Source of the DNA: FEN-1219 sp963810755
Lineage (GTDB): Bacteria > Pseudomonadota > Gammaproteobacteria > Steroidobacterales > Rariloculaceae
Length of the DNA: 64,000 nt
Assembly (NCBI GenBank): GCA_963810755.1
Contig: CAWEOP010000009.1
Location: forward strand, 558,001 to 622,000
Direction of reading: 5' to 3'
A program made the translations under genes and the position numbers. Positions 27,574-36,223 of the stretch are shown one piece after another. Position 1 is the stretch's first letter. Each line of letters opens with the position of its first letter. Under the pieces are notes generated by a model. It searched no databases. It was not told where the DNA came from and saw only the letters and a list, made by a program, of their open reading frames with translations.

Positions 27574-28620
27574 ATGACATCGCTGCCCGATCTCGACATG
27601 AGCGAGTTTCTCGCCGCTCCAAGCGGCGCGGCCGGTGCACGCTTCGTCGCGGCGCTGCGCGACGCATGCCACGGCCCGGGGTTCTGCTACCTGTCCGGCC
27701 ACGGCGTGCCCGCTCGCGTGGACACCGCGATCCTCCGTTCGGCGCGCGAATTCTTTGCGTTGCCAGAACGGGAGCGGCGCGCGCTCGCGATCGCGAACTC
27801 GCCGCACTTTCGCGGCTACACGGAGCTCGGCCGCGAGATCACGAGGAGCAAGCGTGACTGGCGCGAACAGCTCGACCTCGGGCCCGAAGAGCGCGCAGTC
27901 GTTGTGAGCCCGTCCGACCCGCCGTGGCTGCGGCTGCGCGGCCCGAATCAGTGGCCCGCGAGCTTGCCGAGCATGCGCGCGGCCGTGCTCGACTGGATGC
28001 AAGCGATGGATGGCGTCGGCGTCGCGATCTTGCGCGCGCTCGCGCTAGGGCTCGGTCAGCCGCTCGAGCACTTCGACTCGGCGGTGCTTCCGCGCGGCGA
28101 TCCGCACGCAAAGATCATGCGCTACCCGCCTCAAGAAACGCACGCTCGCACGACCCGCGCGGCCGACGATCAGGGCGTGGGCATGCACCACGACTCGGGC
28201 CTCGTGTCGTTCGTGCTGCAGGATGACGTCGGCGGCCTACAGGTGCAGATCGGCGACGAGCTCGTCGATGCGACGCCGAAGCCGGGCACCTACGTCATGA
28301 ACCTCGGGGAGATGCTGCAGGCTGCAACCTCGGGCTATCTGCGCGCCACGAAGCATCGTGTCGCGAGCCCGCCGTCCGGCAAGGAACGCATCTCGATCGC
28401 GTACTTCTTTCATCCGCGGCTCGAGTGCGTGTTCGAGCCGATCGCACTTCCGCCCGCGCTCGCGGCGGCGACGCGCGGCGGCGAGAACACGGATCCGAAC
28501 GATCCCGTGCTCAAGCGCTTCGGCGACAACTACCTGAAAATCCGTCTGCGGTCGCACCCGGACGTCGCGGCTGCGCACTACGCAGACGTGCTGCGACCAA
28601 TCGAGCCGCGGCGGCCCTGA
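27574..28620 (+). CDS. Isopenicillin N synthase-like 2OG-Fe(II) oxygenase
   Basis: 348 residues. N-terminal DIOX_N region (FVAALRDACHGPGFCYLSGHGVP, REFFALPERERRALA). Fe ligands in the H-x-D motif of GVGMHHDSGLVSFV and the distal His in ATKHRVAS, with the 2-oxoglutarate-binding Arg in KERISIAYFFHP. Hydroxylation or desaturation of a small molecule is expected. Single gene, converging with a LysR regulator 18 nt away. Confidence 0.9.
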   Translation: MTSLPDLDMSEFLAAPSGAAGARFVAALRDACHGPGFCYLSGHGVPARVDTAILRSAREFFALPERERRALAIANSPHFRGYTELGREITRSKRDWREQLDLGPEERAVVVSPSDPPWLRLRGPNQWPASLPSMRAAVLDWMQAMDGVGVAILRALALGLGQPLEHFDSAVLPRGDPHAKIMRYPPQETHARTTRAADDQGVGMHHDSGLVSFVLQDDVGGLQVQIGDELVDATPKPGTYVMNLGEMLQAATSGYLRATKHRVASPPSGKERISIAYFFHPRLECVFEPIALPPALAAATRGGENTDPNDPVLKRFGDNYLKIRLRSHPDVAAAHYADVLRPIEPRRP

Positions 28621-28638
28621 CGGACCTCGCTTCAGAGG

Positions 28639-29571
28639 TCAGTGCGGCGGATTCGCCGAGCGCTCCGCCGCCGCGATCAGCCACTCGCGGAACGCGGCGA
28701 TCTTCGGCAGCTTCAGATACGGCTCCGGGCAGACGAAGTAGTAGCCGAACGCGCACGGCAGCGCGCGCGGATGCGCGAGCTTCAGATCGCCGGCTTCGAT
28801 CGCCGCGGCAGCCAGCGACCAGCGCGCGAGCGCGAGGCCCTGCCCTTGCTGGGCCGCGTGGAGCGCCGCCACGGAGTCGTCGAACGCCGTGGCGGCCGGC
28901 GGCCAGAATTCCTTGCCGTTGTCGCTGCCCGTGAGCCAGATCCCCCACGGTTCGCTCGTGCTGTGGATCAACGGGTACCGTCCAGTGCCGCCCACACCCG
29001 GCAACCGGCCATAGCGCTTCAGCAGCGCCGGGGTGCACACCGCAACGAGCCACTCGTCCAGAATCTGCTCCGCGTGCACTCGCGGCCAGCTGCCGCGCCC
29101 GTAGCGAATCGCGACATGGGCGTCGTCGCGCGCGAAGTCGACGAGCTCAATCGACGTTCGAATCTGTAAGTCGATCTCCGGATGCGCATGCTGGAACGCC
29201 GGCAACCTCGCGAGCAGCCACTTCTGCAGGAAGGACCCGAGCAAGCTGATCACGAGCGCGCCGCCGCGCCCGGATTTCACCGTGCGGAATCCCTGCTCGA
29301 GCTCGTCGAGGCCGCGCCGCACGTAAGGCAAGAGCGATTGCCCCTCCGCCGTCAAATGAACTGCTCGTGCGGCGCGCCGAAACAACTCGACCTGCAAGTA
29401 GTCTTCCAGCGACTTGATCTGCATGCTCACCGCGGCCGTGGTGACGTGCAACGCCTCCGCGGCCGCGCGGAAGCTGCGTCGTGCGGCGACGGCTTCGAAC
29501 ACGCGCACCGCGTTCAACGGCAAACGCGCCGAGCGCGCGGGGCTCTCCTTCTGTCCGCTTTTTTTCTTCAT
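28639..29571 (-). CDS. LysR-type transcriptional regulator (GcvA-like)
   Basis: 310 residues. N-terminal winged helix-turn-helix (LNAVRVFEAVAARRSFRAAAEALHV, TTAAVSMQIKSLEDYLQVELF), then an effector-binding domain (LVISLLGSFLQKWLLARLPAF, DVAIRYG-like HVAIRYGRGSW, QGQGLALARWSLAAAAIEAGDL). The wording is GcvA-like, a subgroup that often controls nearby enzyme genes. Target unclear: the divergent UrcA gene shares its upstream region, and the oxygenase lies downstream in the opposite direction. Confidence 0.9.
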   Translation of the reverse strand: MKKKSGQKESPARSARLPLNAVRVFEAVAARRSFRAAAEALHVTTAAVSMQIKSLEDYLQVELFRRAARAVHLTAEGQSLLPYVRRGLDELEQGFRTVKSGRGGALVISLLGSFLQKWLLARLPAFQHAHPEIDLQIRTSIELVDFARDDAHVAIRYGRGSWPRVHAEQILDEWLVAVCTPALLKRYGRLPGVGGTGRYPLIHSTSEPWGIWLTGSDNGKEFWPPAATAFDDSVAALHAAQQGQGLALARWSLAAAAIEAGDLKLAHPRALPCAFGYYFVCPEPYLKLPKIAAFREWLIAAAERSANPPH

Positions 29572-29733
29572 GGCAATGGCAGCACAGTCTTGCAGAGTCG
29601 TGCCGCCGAAGCACCCTTCGCCTCTTCAGCACAATTGAACGGCCCTTCAGACATTCGAATTGCGGGCCGCGCGCGCCGGATCAGAATGGTGACCCAGTCC
29701 TATCACCGTCCACACACACGCAAGGACATCGTC

Positions 29734-30093
29734 ATGCTCTATTCCATCCGCTGTGCGCTCGCCGTCGCGACCTTCTGCTTCGCACATGTTCCGGCAGCGC
29801 AAGCTCATTCGGAGCTCCCGGCGACCGCGTCGGCCACCGTACGCTACGGCGACCTCGATCTCGGCACGCGCGCAGGGGTCGTGGCGTTGTACGAGCGCCT
29901 CCAGGCCGCTGCGCGCGTCGTCTGCCGCAACCGCGCAGGCGGCGAGCTCTATCAGGTTTTTCAGTGGCAGGATTGTTACCTCGAAGCGCTCTCCGCCGCC
30001 GTCGGCCGCTTCGAGCTCGACGCGCTCGACGCGCTCCATCGCCAATCCGACGGTCGCCGCTACGCCACGAAGCAAGACGGCGCGAGCTTCTGA
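29734..30093 (+). CDS. UrcA family exported protein
   Basis: 119 residues; start at 29734 with AAGGAC before it. Signal peptide ending VPAAQAHS. The UrcA pattern is TATVRYGDLDLGTRAGVVALYERL followed by AAARVVC and a second Cys in WQDCYLEAL, which would form a disulfide. Function of the family is unknown; it is common in Proteobacteria of sphingomonad and gamma lineages. Confidence 0.85.
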   Translation: MLYSIRCALAVATFCFAHVPAAQAHSELPATASATVRYGDLDLGTRAGVVALYERLQAAARVVCRNRAGGELYQVFQWQDCYLEALSAAVGRFELDALDALHRQSDGRRYATKQDGASF

Positions 30094-30110
30094 GGCGCGC
30101 CGCGCCGACC

Positions 30111-30920
30111 TCAACGAGCCGGCTCGGGCCGCGCTCTCACGCCGCTGCGCTGCGCCCATCGAATGAGCCACGGCGCGTGGCGATATAGGAAGACAATGAG
30201 CTTGCCGTGCCCCGTGACGACGCGCTCGCGCTCGCGGCGGTAGATCGCGTCGCAGATGTCGCGCGCGGCGCGGTCGGTCGGCACGCGGAGCCACGCGGGA
30301 ACGGAATCCGGCGCGCGCTCGTGGACGACGCCGCGATTGTCGGTGCGTCGAATGTCCGAATCGACGAATCCGGGCGAGATCAAAGTGACGGCGAGGCCCT
30401 CGGGCGCGAGCTCGGCGTGCAGCGATTCCGCGAGGGCACGGACGGCAAACTTGCTCATGCCGTACGCGGACGCGCCGGCCTGCGGCACGTGGCCCGCGAC
30501 GCTGCCGATGATCGCGAGCTGCCCGCCGGGGCGCGCTAGCGCGGGCAGCGTCGCGTAGATCGTGCGAAGCACGCCGAAGACGTTCGTCTCGAACTGGCGG
30601 CGATAGTCCTCGAGCGCCAGAGCTTGCACCGCGCCCGCAACACCGAAGCCGGCGTTCGCGACGACGACGTCGAGGTTCGCGCCCGAGCGCTTGACCTGCG
30701 CGACGACTTCCTCGAGCGGGCCGTCCTGCGTCACATCGCACTCGACGATTCGCACGTCGCCATGCGGCTGCGCGATACCGTCCGCGACCTCCCGCAGCTT
30801 GTCGAGCCGGCGCGCCGTCAGGACGAGATGCGCTCCCTCCGCGGCGAAGCGGCGCGCGAGCGCCGCGCCGATTCCCGACGAGGCACCTGTGATCAGGACC
30901 GTACGGCCGTGAAAGCGCAT
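30111..30920 (-). CDS. SDR family oxidoreductase (DltE-like)
   Basis: 269 residues from the ATG at 30920. TGASSGIG cofactor loop, NAGFG, and catalytic YGMSK, with SVAGHVPQAGASAYGMSKFAVRALAESLHAELAPEG as typical context. The C-terminal ~40 residues carry a hydrophobic stretch (LIVFLYRHAPWLIRWAQRSG) that may dock on the membrane, as in other SDRs of the lipid-related group. Longer upstream frames have no family match. Substrate unknown. Confidence 0.88.
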   Translation of the reverse strand: MRFHGRTVLITGASSGIGAALARRFAAEGAHLVLTARRLDKLREVADGIAQPHGDVRIVECDVTQDGPLEEVVAQVKRSGANLDVVVANAGFGVAGAVQALALEDYRRQFETNVFGVLRTIYATLPALARPGGQLAIIGSVAGHVPQAGASAYGMSKFAVRALAESLHAELAPEGLAVTLISPGFVDSDIRRTDNRGVVHERAPDSVPAWLRVPTDRAARDICDAIYRRERERVVTGHGKLIVFLYRHAPWLIRWAQRSGVRARPEPAR

Positions 30921-31085
30921 GGATAGGCCGCATCGTGTCGCATGCGGCAAAGCGCGGCAAGCAACGTCGAGGCGCGGCTGGCTCGCGGCCCGACCTCCGC
31001 GCCCGACCATCCGGCGGATCATGTAGACTTCCGCCTCTGCGCCGACAACGACGGCAAAAGACCGCGATCCCGGGGATACCCAACG

Positions 31086-31490
31086 ATGCCGCTGCTGCGA
31101 ATGGAGCACTACCTCGTGCTCTCCGACGACATCGAAAAAACCAAGGACTTCTACTGCGACGCGCTCGGCATGCGCGAGGGGTTCCGGCCGAAGCTCGACT
31201 TTCCCGGCTATTGGCTCTACTTGGGCGACACGCCATGCATCCACATCGCGGAGTGGCAGACCTACGCGGCTTGGACGCGCGAGGTCGGCATTCCGATCTC
31301 GACGAAAGGCAACGGCACCGGCCCCGTCGACCACATCGCGTTCAACGCGAGCCGTTTCAGCGAGATGCGCGCGCGACTCGTCGGGAACGGCTTCAAGCTC
31401 AGCGAAAACCTGCTCGACGACATCGGGCTCAGGCAACTCTTTCTTTACGACCCGAACGGCGTCGCGATCGAGCTCAACTTTCGCGATTGA
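31086..31490 (+). CDS. VOC family protein (glyoxalase/dioxygenase fold)
   Basis: 134 residues from the ATG at 31086. Two VOC half-modules: MEHYLVLSDDIEKTKDFYCDALGM with the first metal His, and PVDHIAFNASRFSEMRARLVGNGFK with the second His, ending QLFLYDPNGVAIELNF with the metal Glu. Likely a small metalloenzyme (lyase, dioxygenase or isomerase). It is 25 nt before a dehydrogenase gene and appears to start a five-gene catabolic operon. Confidence 0.85.
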   Translation: MPLLRMEHYLVLSDDIEKTKDFYCDALGMREGFRPKLDFPGYWLYLGDTPCIHIAEWQTYAAWTREVGIPISTKGNGTGPVDHIAFNASRFSEMRARLVGNGFKLSENLLDDIGLRQLFLYDPNGVAIELNFRD

Positions 31491-31515
31491 CCTCGACTTT
31501 GACTGGAGAACCGAA

Positions 31516-32400
31516 GTGAAACGAACGGACTATGGATTCATCGGTGTCGGTCGAATGGGCGGCCACATGGCGCGGCGCTTGCTCAAGGCGGGCTTCAGCC
31601 TCACGGTGTTCGACACCTCGAAGGAGGCCACGGACGAGCTCGCGAAATCGGGCGCTCAAGTCGCGAGCTCCGCGCTCGAGGCGGCGAGCTCCACCGACTC
31701 GGTGTTCCTGAGCCTGCCGACGCCGGACATCGTCCAAAAGGTCTGCTCGGGCCTCACGGCCGCGAAGGGCCTCAAGCACGTCGCGGACTGCTCGACGACG
31801 GGACCGAAGGTCGCGCGCATCGCGCAGGCCGAGCTCGCGAAAGCAGGCATCGTCTACATGGACGTGCCGGTCAGCGGCGGCATGGCCGGCGCGCGCGACG
31901 GCACGCTCGCGGTGATGGTCTCCGGGCAGAAGGCCGTGTACGAGAAGCTCGAGCCCGCGATCAAGAACTTCGGCAAGCTGTTTTACACGGGCGAAGGCGC
32001 CGGCCAGGCGCAGGTGATGAAGCTCGCGAACAACCTGCTCGCGGCGGCGGTGATTGTCTTGTCGTCCGAGGCGATCGCGATGGGTGTGAAGGCCGGCCTC
32101 AACCCGCGCCAGATGTGCGACATCATCAACGCGGGCAGCGGGCGCAACAGCGCGACGCAGGACAAGTTCCCGCGCTCCGTGCTGCCCGGCACGTTCGACT
32201 TCGGGTTCGCCACCGGTCTCTCATATAAAGATGTGCGCCTCTGCCTCGAGGAGGCCGATGCTCAAGGCGTGCCGATGATCGCCGGCGCGGCCGTATTCCA
32301 AATGCTCGGCGTGACGAAAGCGCGCTTCGGTGCGGATTCGGACTTCACGTCGATCGCACGCGTCTACGAAGAGTGGGCCGGCGTCGAGCTCAGGGGCTGA
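31516..32400 (+). CDS. NAD(P)-dependent beta-hydroxyacid dehydrogenase
   Basis: 294 residues with a GTG start (GGAGAACC before it). Rossmann motif GFIGVGRMGGHMARRLLKAGF, substrate-binding DVPVSGGMAGARDGTLAVMV, and catalytic Lys in GQAQVMKLANNLLAAA. Family of 3-hydroxyisobutyrate, tartronate-semialdehyde and related dehydrogenases; the exact substrate is not set by sequence. Two nucleotides separate it from the MmgE/PrpD gene, so the two are co-translated and probably act in one route. Confidence 0.9.
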   Translation: MKRTDYGFIGVGRMGGHMARRLLKAGFSLTVFDTSKEATDELAKSGAQVASSALEAASSTDSVFLSLPTPDIVQKVCSGLTAAKGLKHVADCSTTGPKVARIAQAELAKAGIVYMDVPVSGGMAGARDGTLAVMVSGQKAVYEKLEPAIKNFGKLFYTGEGAGQAQVMKLANNLLAAAVIVLSSEAIAMGVKAGLNPRQMCDIINAGSGRNSATQDKFPRSVLPGTFDFGFATGLSYKDVRLCLEEADAQGVPMIAGAAVFQMLGVTKARFGADSDFTSIARVYEEWAGVELRG

Positions 32401-32402
32401 GC

Positions 32403-33950
32403 ATGGCGGCCACGAGCAAGGAATCCGCGGAGAAGCGCAGGCCACTCGGCGTGCGGATGGCGCACGCGGTGGCGGCGCAATCGTGGCGCGACCTCGCGCC
32501 CGAGGTCGTCGCCAAGGCGAAGCTCTGCGTCCTCGACCTGCTGTCGTCCGCGCTGTCGTCGGGCGAGCTGCCGTGGAGCCGGCAAGCCATCGCCGTCGCG
32601 CGCCGCAATTCGGGCTCCATGGCGACCGGCGGCGCCGGCATCATCGGTACGCGCGATGTCGTGTCGGTGCAGGACGCCGCGTTCGCGAACGGAGTGATCG
32701 GCCACGGCCTCGTGCGCGACGACATGCACGTCGGCAGCGTGAGCCATCTCGGCACCGTGCTCGTGCCGACACTGCTCGCGCTCGCGGAGACGACGAAGGT
32801 CGGCGGCAAGGATTTTCTCGTCGCGCTCGTCGCGGGCTACGAGGTCGGCGGCAAGATCGGCCGCATGATCCTCGACGTCGACGTGTCGAAGAACTTCCGG
32901 CCCACAGGCATCACGGGGCCGATCGGCGCCGCGGCCGCGGGCGCGAAGCTTCTCGGCCTCGACGCCGACAAGACCGCGACGGCGCTCGCGCTCGGCGCGA
33001 ACATGGCCGCGGGCTACAACGAATGGGCCGCGACCGGCGGCAGCGAGATGTTCTTCCACACGGGCCTTGCCGCGCGCGGCGCCGTGACGGCCGTCCAGCT
33101 CGCTGCCGACGGTGCATATGCGTCGCGCACGGCCGTCGATGGTGAGGCAGGCCTGCTTGCGGCGTTCCACAAAGACCTCGCGCCCGCGATCCCCGAGGTA
33201 TTCGGCGACCGTCCGGAGATCCTCTCCGTATTCTTCAAGCCCGTGCCGGCGTGCAACTTCGCGCAGTCGGCGGCGCAGGCGGCGCACACGATTGCGCAGC
33301 GCAGGAAGCTGCGCGCGAACGACATCGAGCGCGTCACGGTGCGCGTTACGCGCGCGGCGGCGCTCTATCCCGGCTGCGACGTGAGCGGGCCGTTCGAGCA
33401 CGTGCTCCAGGCCAAGATGAGCATCCACTACAACGTCGCAGCGGCGCTGCGCTACGGCAACTTCGCCGAGCAGAACTACGTACCGCAACAAAACCCCGAC
33501 GTGCTGACCATCGCGACCCGCACACGGCTCGAGGTCGACGACGAGCTCACGAAGGCGTTTCCCGCGAAGCAAGGCGCGGAAGTGATCGTGCAGACGCGCG
33601 CCGGCGACGAGCTGCGCGAGCGCATCACGGAGATCACAGCCGTCGACGCCGACGGCGTGCGCGCGCGCTTCGCGCTCGCCGCCGGCGCGATTCTCGGCGC
33701 TGCGGGCGCCGCGCGCCTCAGCGAGCTCGTCGACGGGCTCGAGCGCGTGGCCGACGCCGCGGAGCTTAGCCGCGCGACGCGGCTCGGACTCGCCGCGGCG
33801 AGCGGCGCAGCGGCGCCGCTCGTACGGCGCGCCTCGCGCGCGCAACGCGCGGCGGCTCCGCGAGCGAAGCGCGCTGCGGCTGGTGAGAGCGCCAACAGCA
33901 AGCGCAAGCGACCGGCGCGCGCCGCGAAACGCACCAAAGCGTCGAAGTGA
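32403..33950 (+). CDS. MmgE/PrpD family protein with a basic C-terminal tail
   Basis: 515 residues. Core of the 2-methylcitrate dehydratase/aconitate decarboxylase fold: FANGVIGHGLVRDDMH (family usually HxxDxDD, so residues here differ), GYEVGGKIGRMI, GPIGAAAAGAKLLGLD, FKPVPACNFAQSAAQAAH. The last ~50 residues are an Ala/Lys/Arg-rich tail (RRASRAQRAAAPRAKRAAAG, KRKRPARAAKRTKASK), not part of the family. It may bind nucleic acid or polyphosphate, or be dispensable. Starts 2 nt after the dehydrogenase; the stop overlaps the transporter GTG. Confidence 0.88.
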   Translation: MAATSKESAEKRRPLGVRMAHAVAAQSWRDLAPEVVAKAKLCVLDLLSSALSSGELPWSRQAIAVARRNSGSMATGGAGIIGTRDVVSVQDAAFANGVIGHGLVRDDMHVGSVSHLGTVLVPTLLALAETTKVGGKDFLVALVAGYEVGGKIGRMILDVDVSKNFRPTGITGPIGAAAAGAKLLGLDADKTATALALGANMAAGYNEWAATGGSEMFFHTGLAARGAVTAVQLAADGAYASRTAVDGEAGLLAAFHKDLAPAIPEVFGDRPEILSVFFKPVPACNFAQSAAQAAHTIAQRRKLRANDIERVTVRVTRAAALYPGCDVSGPFEHVLQAKMSIHYNVAAALRYGNFAEQNYVPQQNPDVLTIATRTRLEVDDELTKAFPAKQGAEVIVQTRAGDELRERITEITAVDADGVRARFALAAGAILGAAGAARLSELVDGLERVADAAELSRATRLGLAAASGAAAPLVRRASRAQRAAAPRAKRAAAGESANSKRKRPARAAKRTKASK

Positions 33951-35278
33951 GCAACGCACTCAAAGGCGACGCAATGCAGCTAACGCACAGCGGTTCGGCG
34001 CCGCGGGAGTCCGTCCGGCGAGTCGCCCTCGCCAGCATGGTCGGCACCTCGATCGAGTGGTACGACTTCTTCGTCTTCGGAACCGCCTCGGCGCTCGTGT
34101 TCGGCCGCCTGTTCTTCCCGACGTTCTCGCCGCTCGCGGGCACGCTCGCCGCGTTCGCTTCGTTCGCAGTCGGGTTCGTCGCGCGGCCCGTCGGCGGCCT
34201 CGTGTTCGGCCACTTCGGCGACCGGATCGGCCGCAAGACGACGCTCGTGGTGACGTTGACGATGATGGGCGTTGCAACGTTCCTGATGGGGTTGATGCCC
34301 ACCTACGACACCATCGGCGTGTGGGCGCCGATCCTGATGGTCGCGCTGCGCTTCGTGCAGGGGCTCGCGGTCGGCGGCGAGTGGGGCGGCGCGGTGCTGA
34401 TGGCCACCGAGCACTCGGGCGGCAAGCGGCGAGGCTTCTTCGGCAGCTTTGCCCAGATGGGCAGCGCCGTCGGCGGGCTGATGTCCACGGGCATGTTCTT
34501 GGCCATGCAGCAGCTCCCCGAGGACGACTTCGTGTCTTGGGGCTGGCGCGTACCGTTCCTGATCAGCATCGTGCTGGTGCTCGTCGGCTTGTTCATCCGG
34601 CTGCGGATCATGGAGTCGCCGGTCTTCGAGCAGATCAAGGAGACTCGCCGGGTCGCGAAAGTGCCGGCGATCGATCTGCTACGTTCCGATGCCCGCAACG
34701 TGCTGCTGGCCGCGGGGATGTACATGGCGCACGGCACGCTGTTCTACGCCATGACGGTCTACACGCTGGCCTACACGACCACCGCGTACGGCTTGTCACG
34801 AAACACGTACCTGATCGGGGTGACCGTCGCGGGTGCGATTCAGTGCCTGACGATCCCGATGTATGGGGCGCTCTCGGACAAGCTGGGCCGGCGCCCGGTG
34901 ATCGTCTTCGGCACGCTGTTCATCGTCGCGTTCGCGATCCCGCTCAACTTCATGATCACATCGCAGGTCCCGGTACTGACATGGCTCGCGGTGATCATCG
35001 GCATCTGCATTGGCCACAACGCGGTGTACTCGCCGACTGCCGCGCTGTACTCGGAAATGTTCCCCGCGCACGTCCGCTACAGCGGCGCGTCCCTCGGCTA
35101 CCAGCTCGGCGGTGCCATGGCGGGGTTCGTCCCGCTCATCGCGGCGTCCCTGGTGGGCTCCGCCGGCGGCGCGTACTGGCCGATCCCTGCGCTGATCGCG
35201 GGCGGGGGGCTGATCGGCTTCGTTTGCATACTGCTCGTGCGCCCGCCCGCTGACGCACAGCCAAAGCTCGAACCATGA
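33947..35278 (+). CDS. MHS-family MFS transporter
   Basis: 443 residues, 12 membrane spans. Metabolite:H+ symporter signatures: MVGTSIEWYDFFVFGTASAL at the first span, GHFGDRIGRKTTL in loop 2-3, RFVQGLAVGGEWGGAVLMATEH, and LSDKLGRRPV in the second half. Family members import organic acids such as citrate, ketoglutarate or shikimate. GTG start overlaps the previous stop (GTGA); an ATG at 33974 is an alternative. Operon position suggests it imports the compound degraded by the three enzymes upstream. Confidence 0.92.
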   Translation: MSNALKGDAMQLTHSGSAPRESVRRVALASMVGTSIEWYDFFVFGTASALVFGRLFFPTFSPLAGTLAAFASFAVGFVARPVGGLVFGHFGDRIGRKTTLVVTLTMMGVATFLMGLMPTYDTIGVWAPILMVALRFVQGLAVGGEWGGAVLMATEHSGGKRRGFFGSFAQMGSAVGGLMSTGMFLAMQQLPEDDFVSWGWRVPFLISIVLVLVGLFIRLRIMESPVFEQIKETRRVAKVPAIDLLRSDARNVLLAAGMYMAHGTLFYAMTVYTLAYTTTAYGLSRNTYLIGVTVAGAIQCLTIPMYGALSDKLGRRPVIVFGTLFIVAFAIPLNFMITSQVPVLTWLAVIIGICIGHNAVYSPTAALYSEMFPAHVRYSGASLGYQLGGAMAGFVPLIAASLVGSAGGAYWPIPALIAGGGLIGFVCILLVRPPADAQPKLEP

Positions 35279-35676
35279 AGAGAACCAAGGCCGCGAACGT
35301 CGACGAGTACATCGCACCGTACCCGCTTGAGGTCCAAGCGCGGCTCGAAAAGATTCGCGCGACGATCCGCAAGGCCGCACCGCAGGCACGCGAGAGGATC
35401 AGCTATCAGATTCCGACGTTCTCGCTTTGCGGCAACCTGGTTCACTTCGCCGCGTACGAGCATCACATCGGATTCTATCCGGGCGCTTCCGCCGTCAAGC
35501 ACTTCAAGGACGAGCTCGCTTCCTATGCGAGCGCCAAGGGCTCGGTGCAACTCCCGCTCGATCGTCCCGTGCCGCTCGGCCTGATCGCCAAGATCGTGAG
35601 ATTCCGCGTCAAGGAGAACCTCGCGAAGTACTCCGCAGCCGACGCGAAGAAGAAGAAGAAGAAGAAGAAGTCCTGA
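35275..35676 (+). CDS. DUF1801 family protein with poly-lysine end
   Basis: 133 residues; the start overlaps the transporter stop as ATGA. DUF1801 pattern: NVDEYIAPYPLEVQARLEKIRATIRKAAPQARERISYQIPTF in pieces, then HIGFYPGASAVKHFKDEL and RPVPLGLIAKIVRFRVKENL. Structurally YdhG-like; function unknown. The protein ends in eight Lys encoded by a triplet repeat and one Ser. Confidence 0.85.
   Translation: MKRTKAANVDEYIAPYPLEVQARLEKIRATIRKAAPQARERISYQIPTFSLCGNLVHFAAYEHHIGFYPGASAVKHFKDELASYASAKGSVQLPLDRPVPLGLIAKIVRFRVKENLAKYSAADAKKKKKKKKS
35647..35670 (+). repeat. (AAG)8 trinucleotide repeat inside the DUF1801 gene
   Basis: Eight AAG codons in a row just before the final Ser codon. Length change by slippage would keep the frame and only alter the number of Lys residues. 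Confidence 0.9.
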
Positions 35677-35678
35677 GC

Positions 35679-35711
35679 GAGCGGCGCCGCCGACTACGCA
35701 CGGCGCCGCTC
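35679..35711 (+). terminator. 11-bp GC hairpin after the catabolic operon
   Basis: GAGCGGCGCCG (35679-35689) pairs fully with CGGCGCCGCTC (35701-35711) over an 11-nt loop. It lies just past the DUF1801 stop, between convergent genes. There is no T-run, so termination may depend on Rho, or the hairpin may only protect the mRNA end. Confidence 0.5.
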
Positions 35712-35742
35712 GATGAGCTCAGCAGCGAGTGAACCCTCGCGC

Positions 35743-35763
35743 CGAGGCGGCTTGACCGCCTCG
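35743..35763 (-). terminator. 8-bp hairpin facing the DUF4870 gene
   Basis: CGAGGCGG, loop CTTGA, CCGCCTCG. It lies 16 nt beyond the minus-strand stop of the DUF4870 gene. No T-run. Confidence 0.4.
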
Positions 35764-35778
35764 CGCCGCACACGCTCC

Positions 35779-36123
35779 CTACTTGACGAGCCGGATCGCG
35801 AACGGCACGCGGAACGGCTTGCCGCTCGAGCCCGCGACCGCGCCGAGGACGCAGAACAGGAGGTGGCAGATGCCGACCACGAACAACACGAGGACTCCGA
35901 TCAAGATGAACGTAAGAATGACGCCCGCGCAGTAACCGATGATCGCGGTGATCGACCAGTTCAGAGCCTCTTTGCTCTGATCGATGACGTAGGGATCGTC
36001 CTTCTTGATCAGGTAGACGATCAGCCCCGGGATGAAGCCGAAGAAGATCGTTCCGATCCAAACGAGCAAAACGATGTTGCGGGATTCTTGCGACGTACCT
36101 TCAAGTGCGCTGTCCGTTGTCAT
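35779..36123 (-). CDS. DUF4870-like membrane protein
   Basis: 114 residues. Three or four hydrophobic spans (LLVWIGTIFFGFIPGLIVYLI, WSITAIIGYCAGVILTFILIGVLVLFVVGICHLLF in pieces). The DUF4870 signature is KKDDPYVIDQSKEALNWSITA, followed by the late VPFAIRLVK end. Function unknown. Stands alone, transcribed against the catabolic operon. Confidence 0.85.
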   Translation of the reverse strand: MTTDSALEGTSQESRNIVLLVWIGTIFFGFIPGLIVYLIKKDDPYVIDQSKEALNWSITAIIGYCAGVILTFILIGVLVLFVVGICHLLFCVLGAVAGSSGKPFRVPFAIRLVK

Positions 36124-36223
36124 TTTTATTCTCCGAGTCGAACGGGCGTAAAGGACGCGCGCCCGAGGGGACGCGCGTGGCTCGTATCCTAAAGGCAATC
36201 CCCGCCGGCGTCGATGCGCCGCG

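Noticed and set aside
30094..30106. GGCGCGCCGCGCC near-palindrome between UrcA and SDR genes
   Set aside because: Too short and overlapping; no clean stem-loop with a loop of at least 3 nt.
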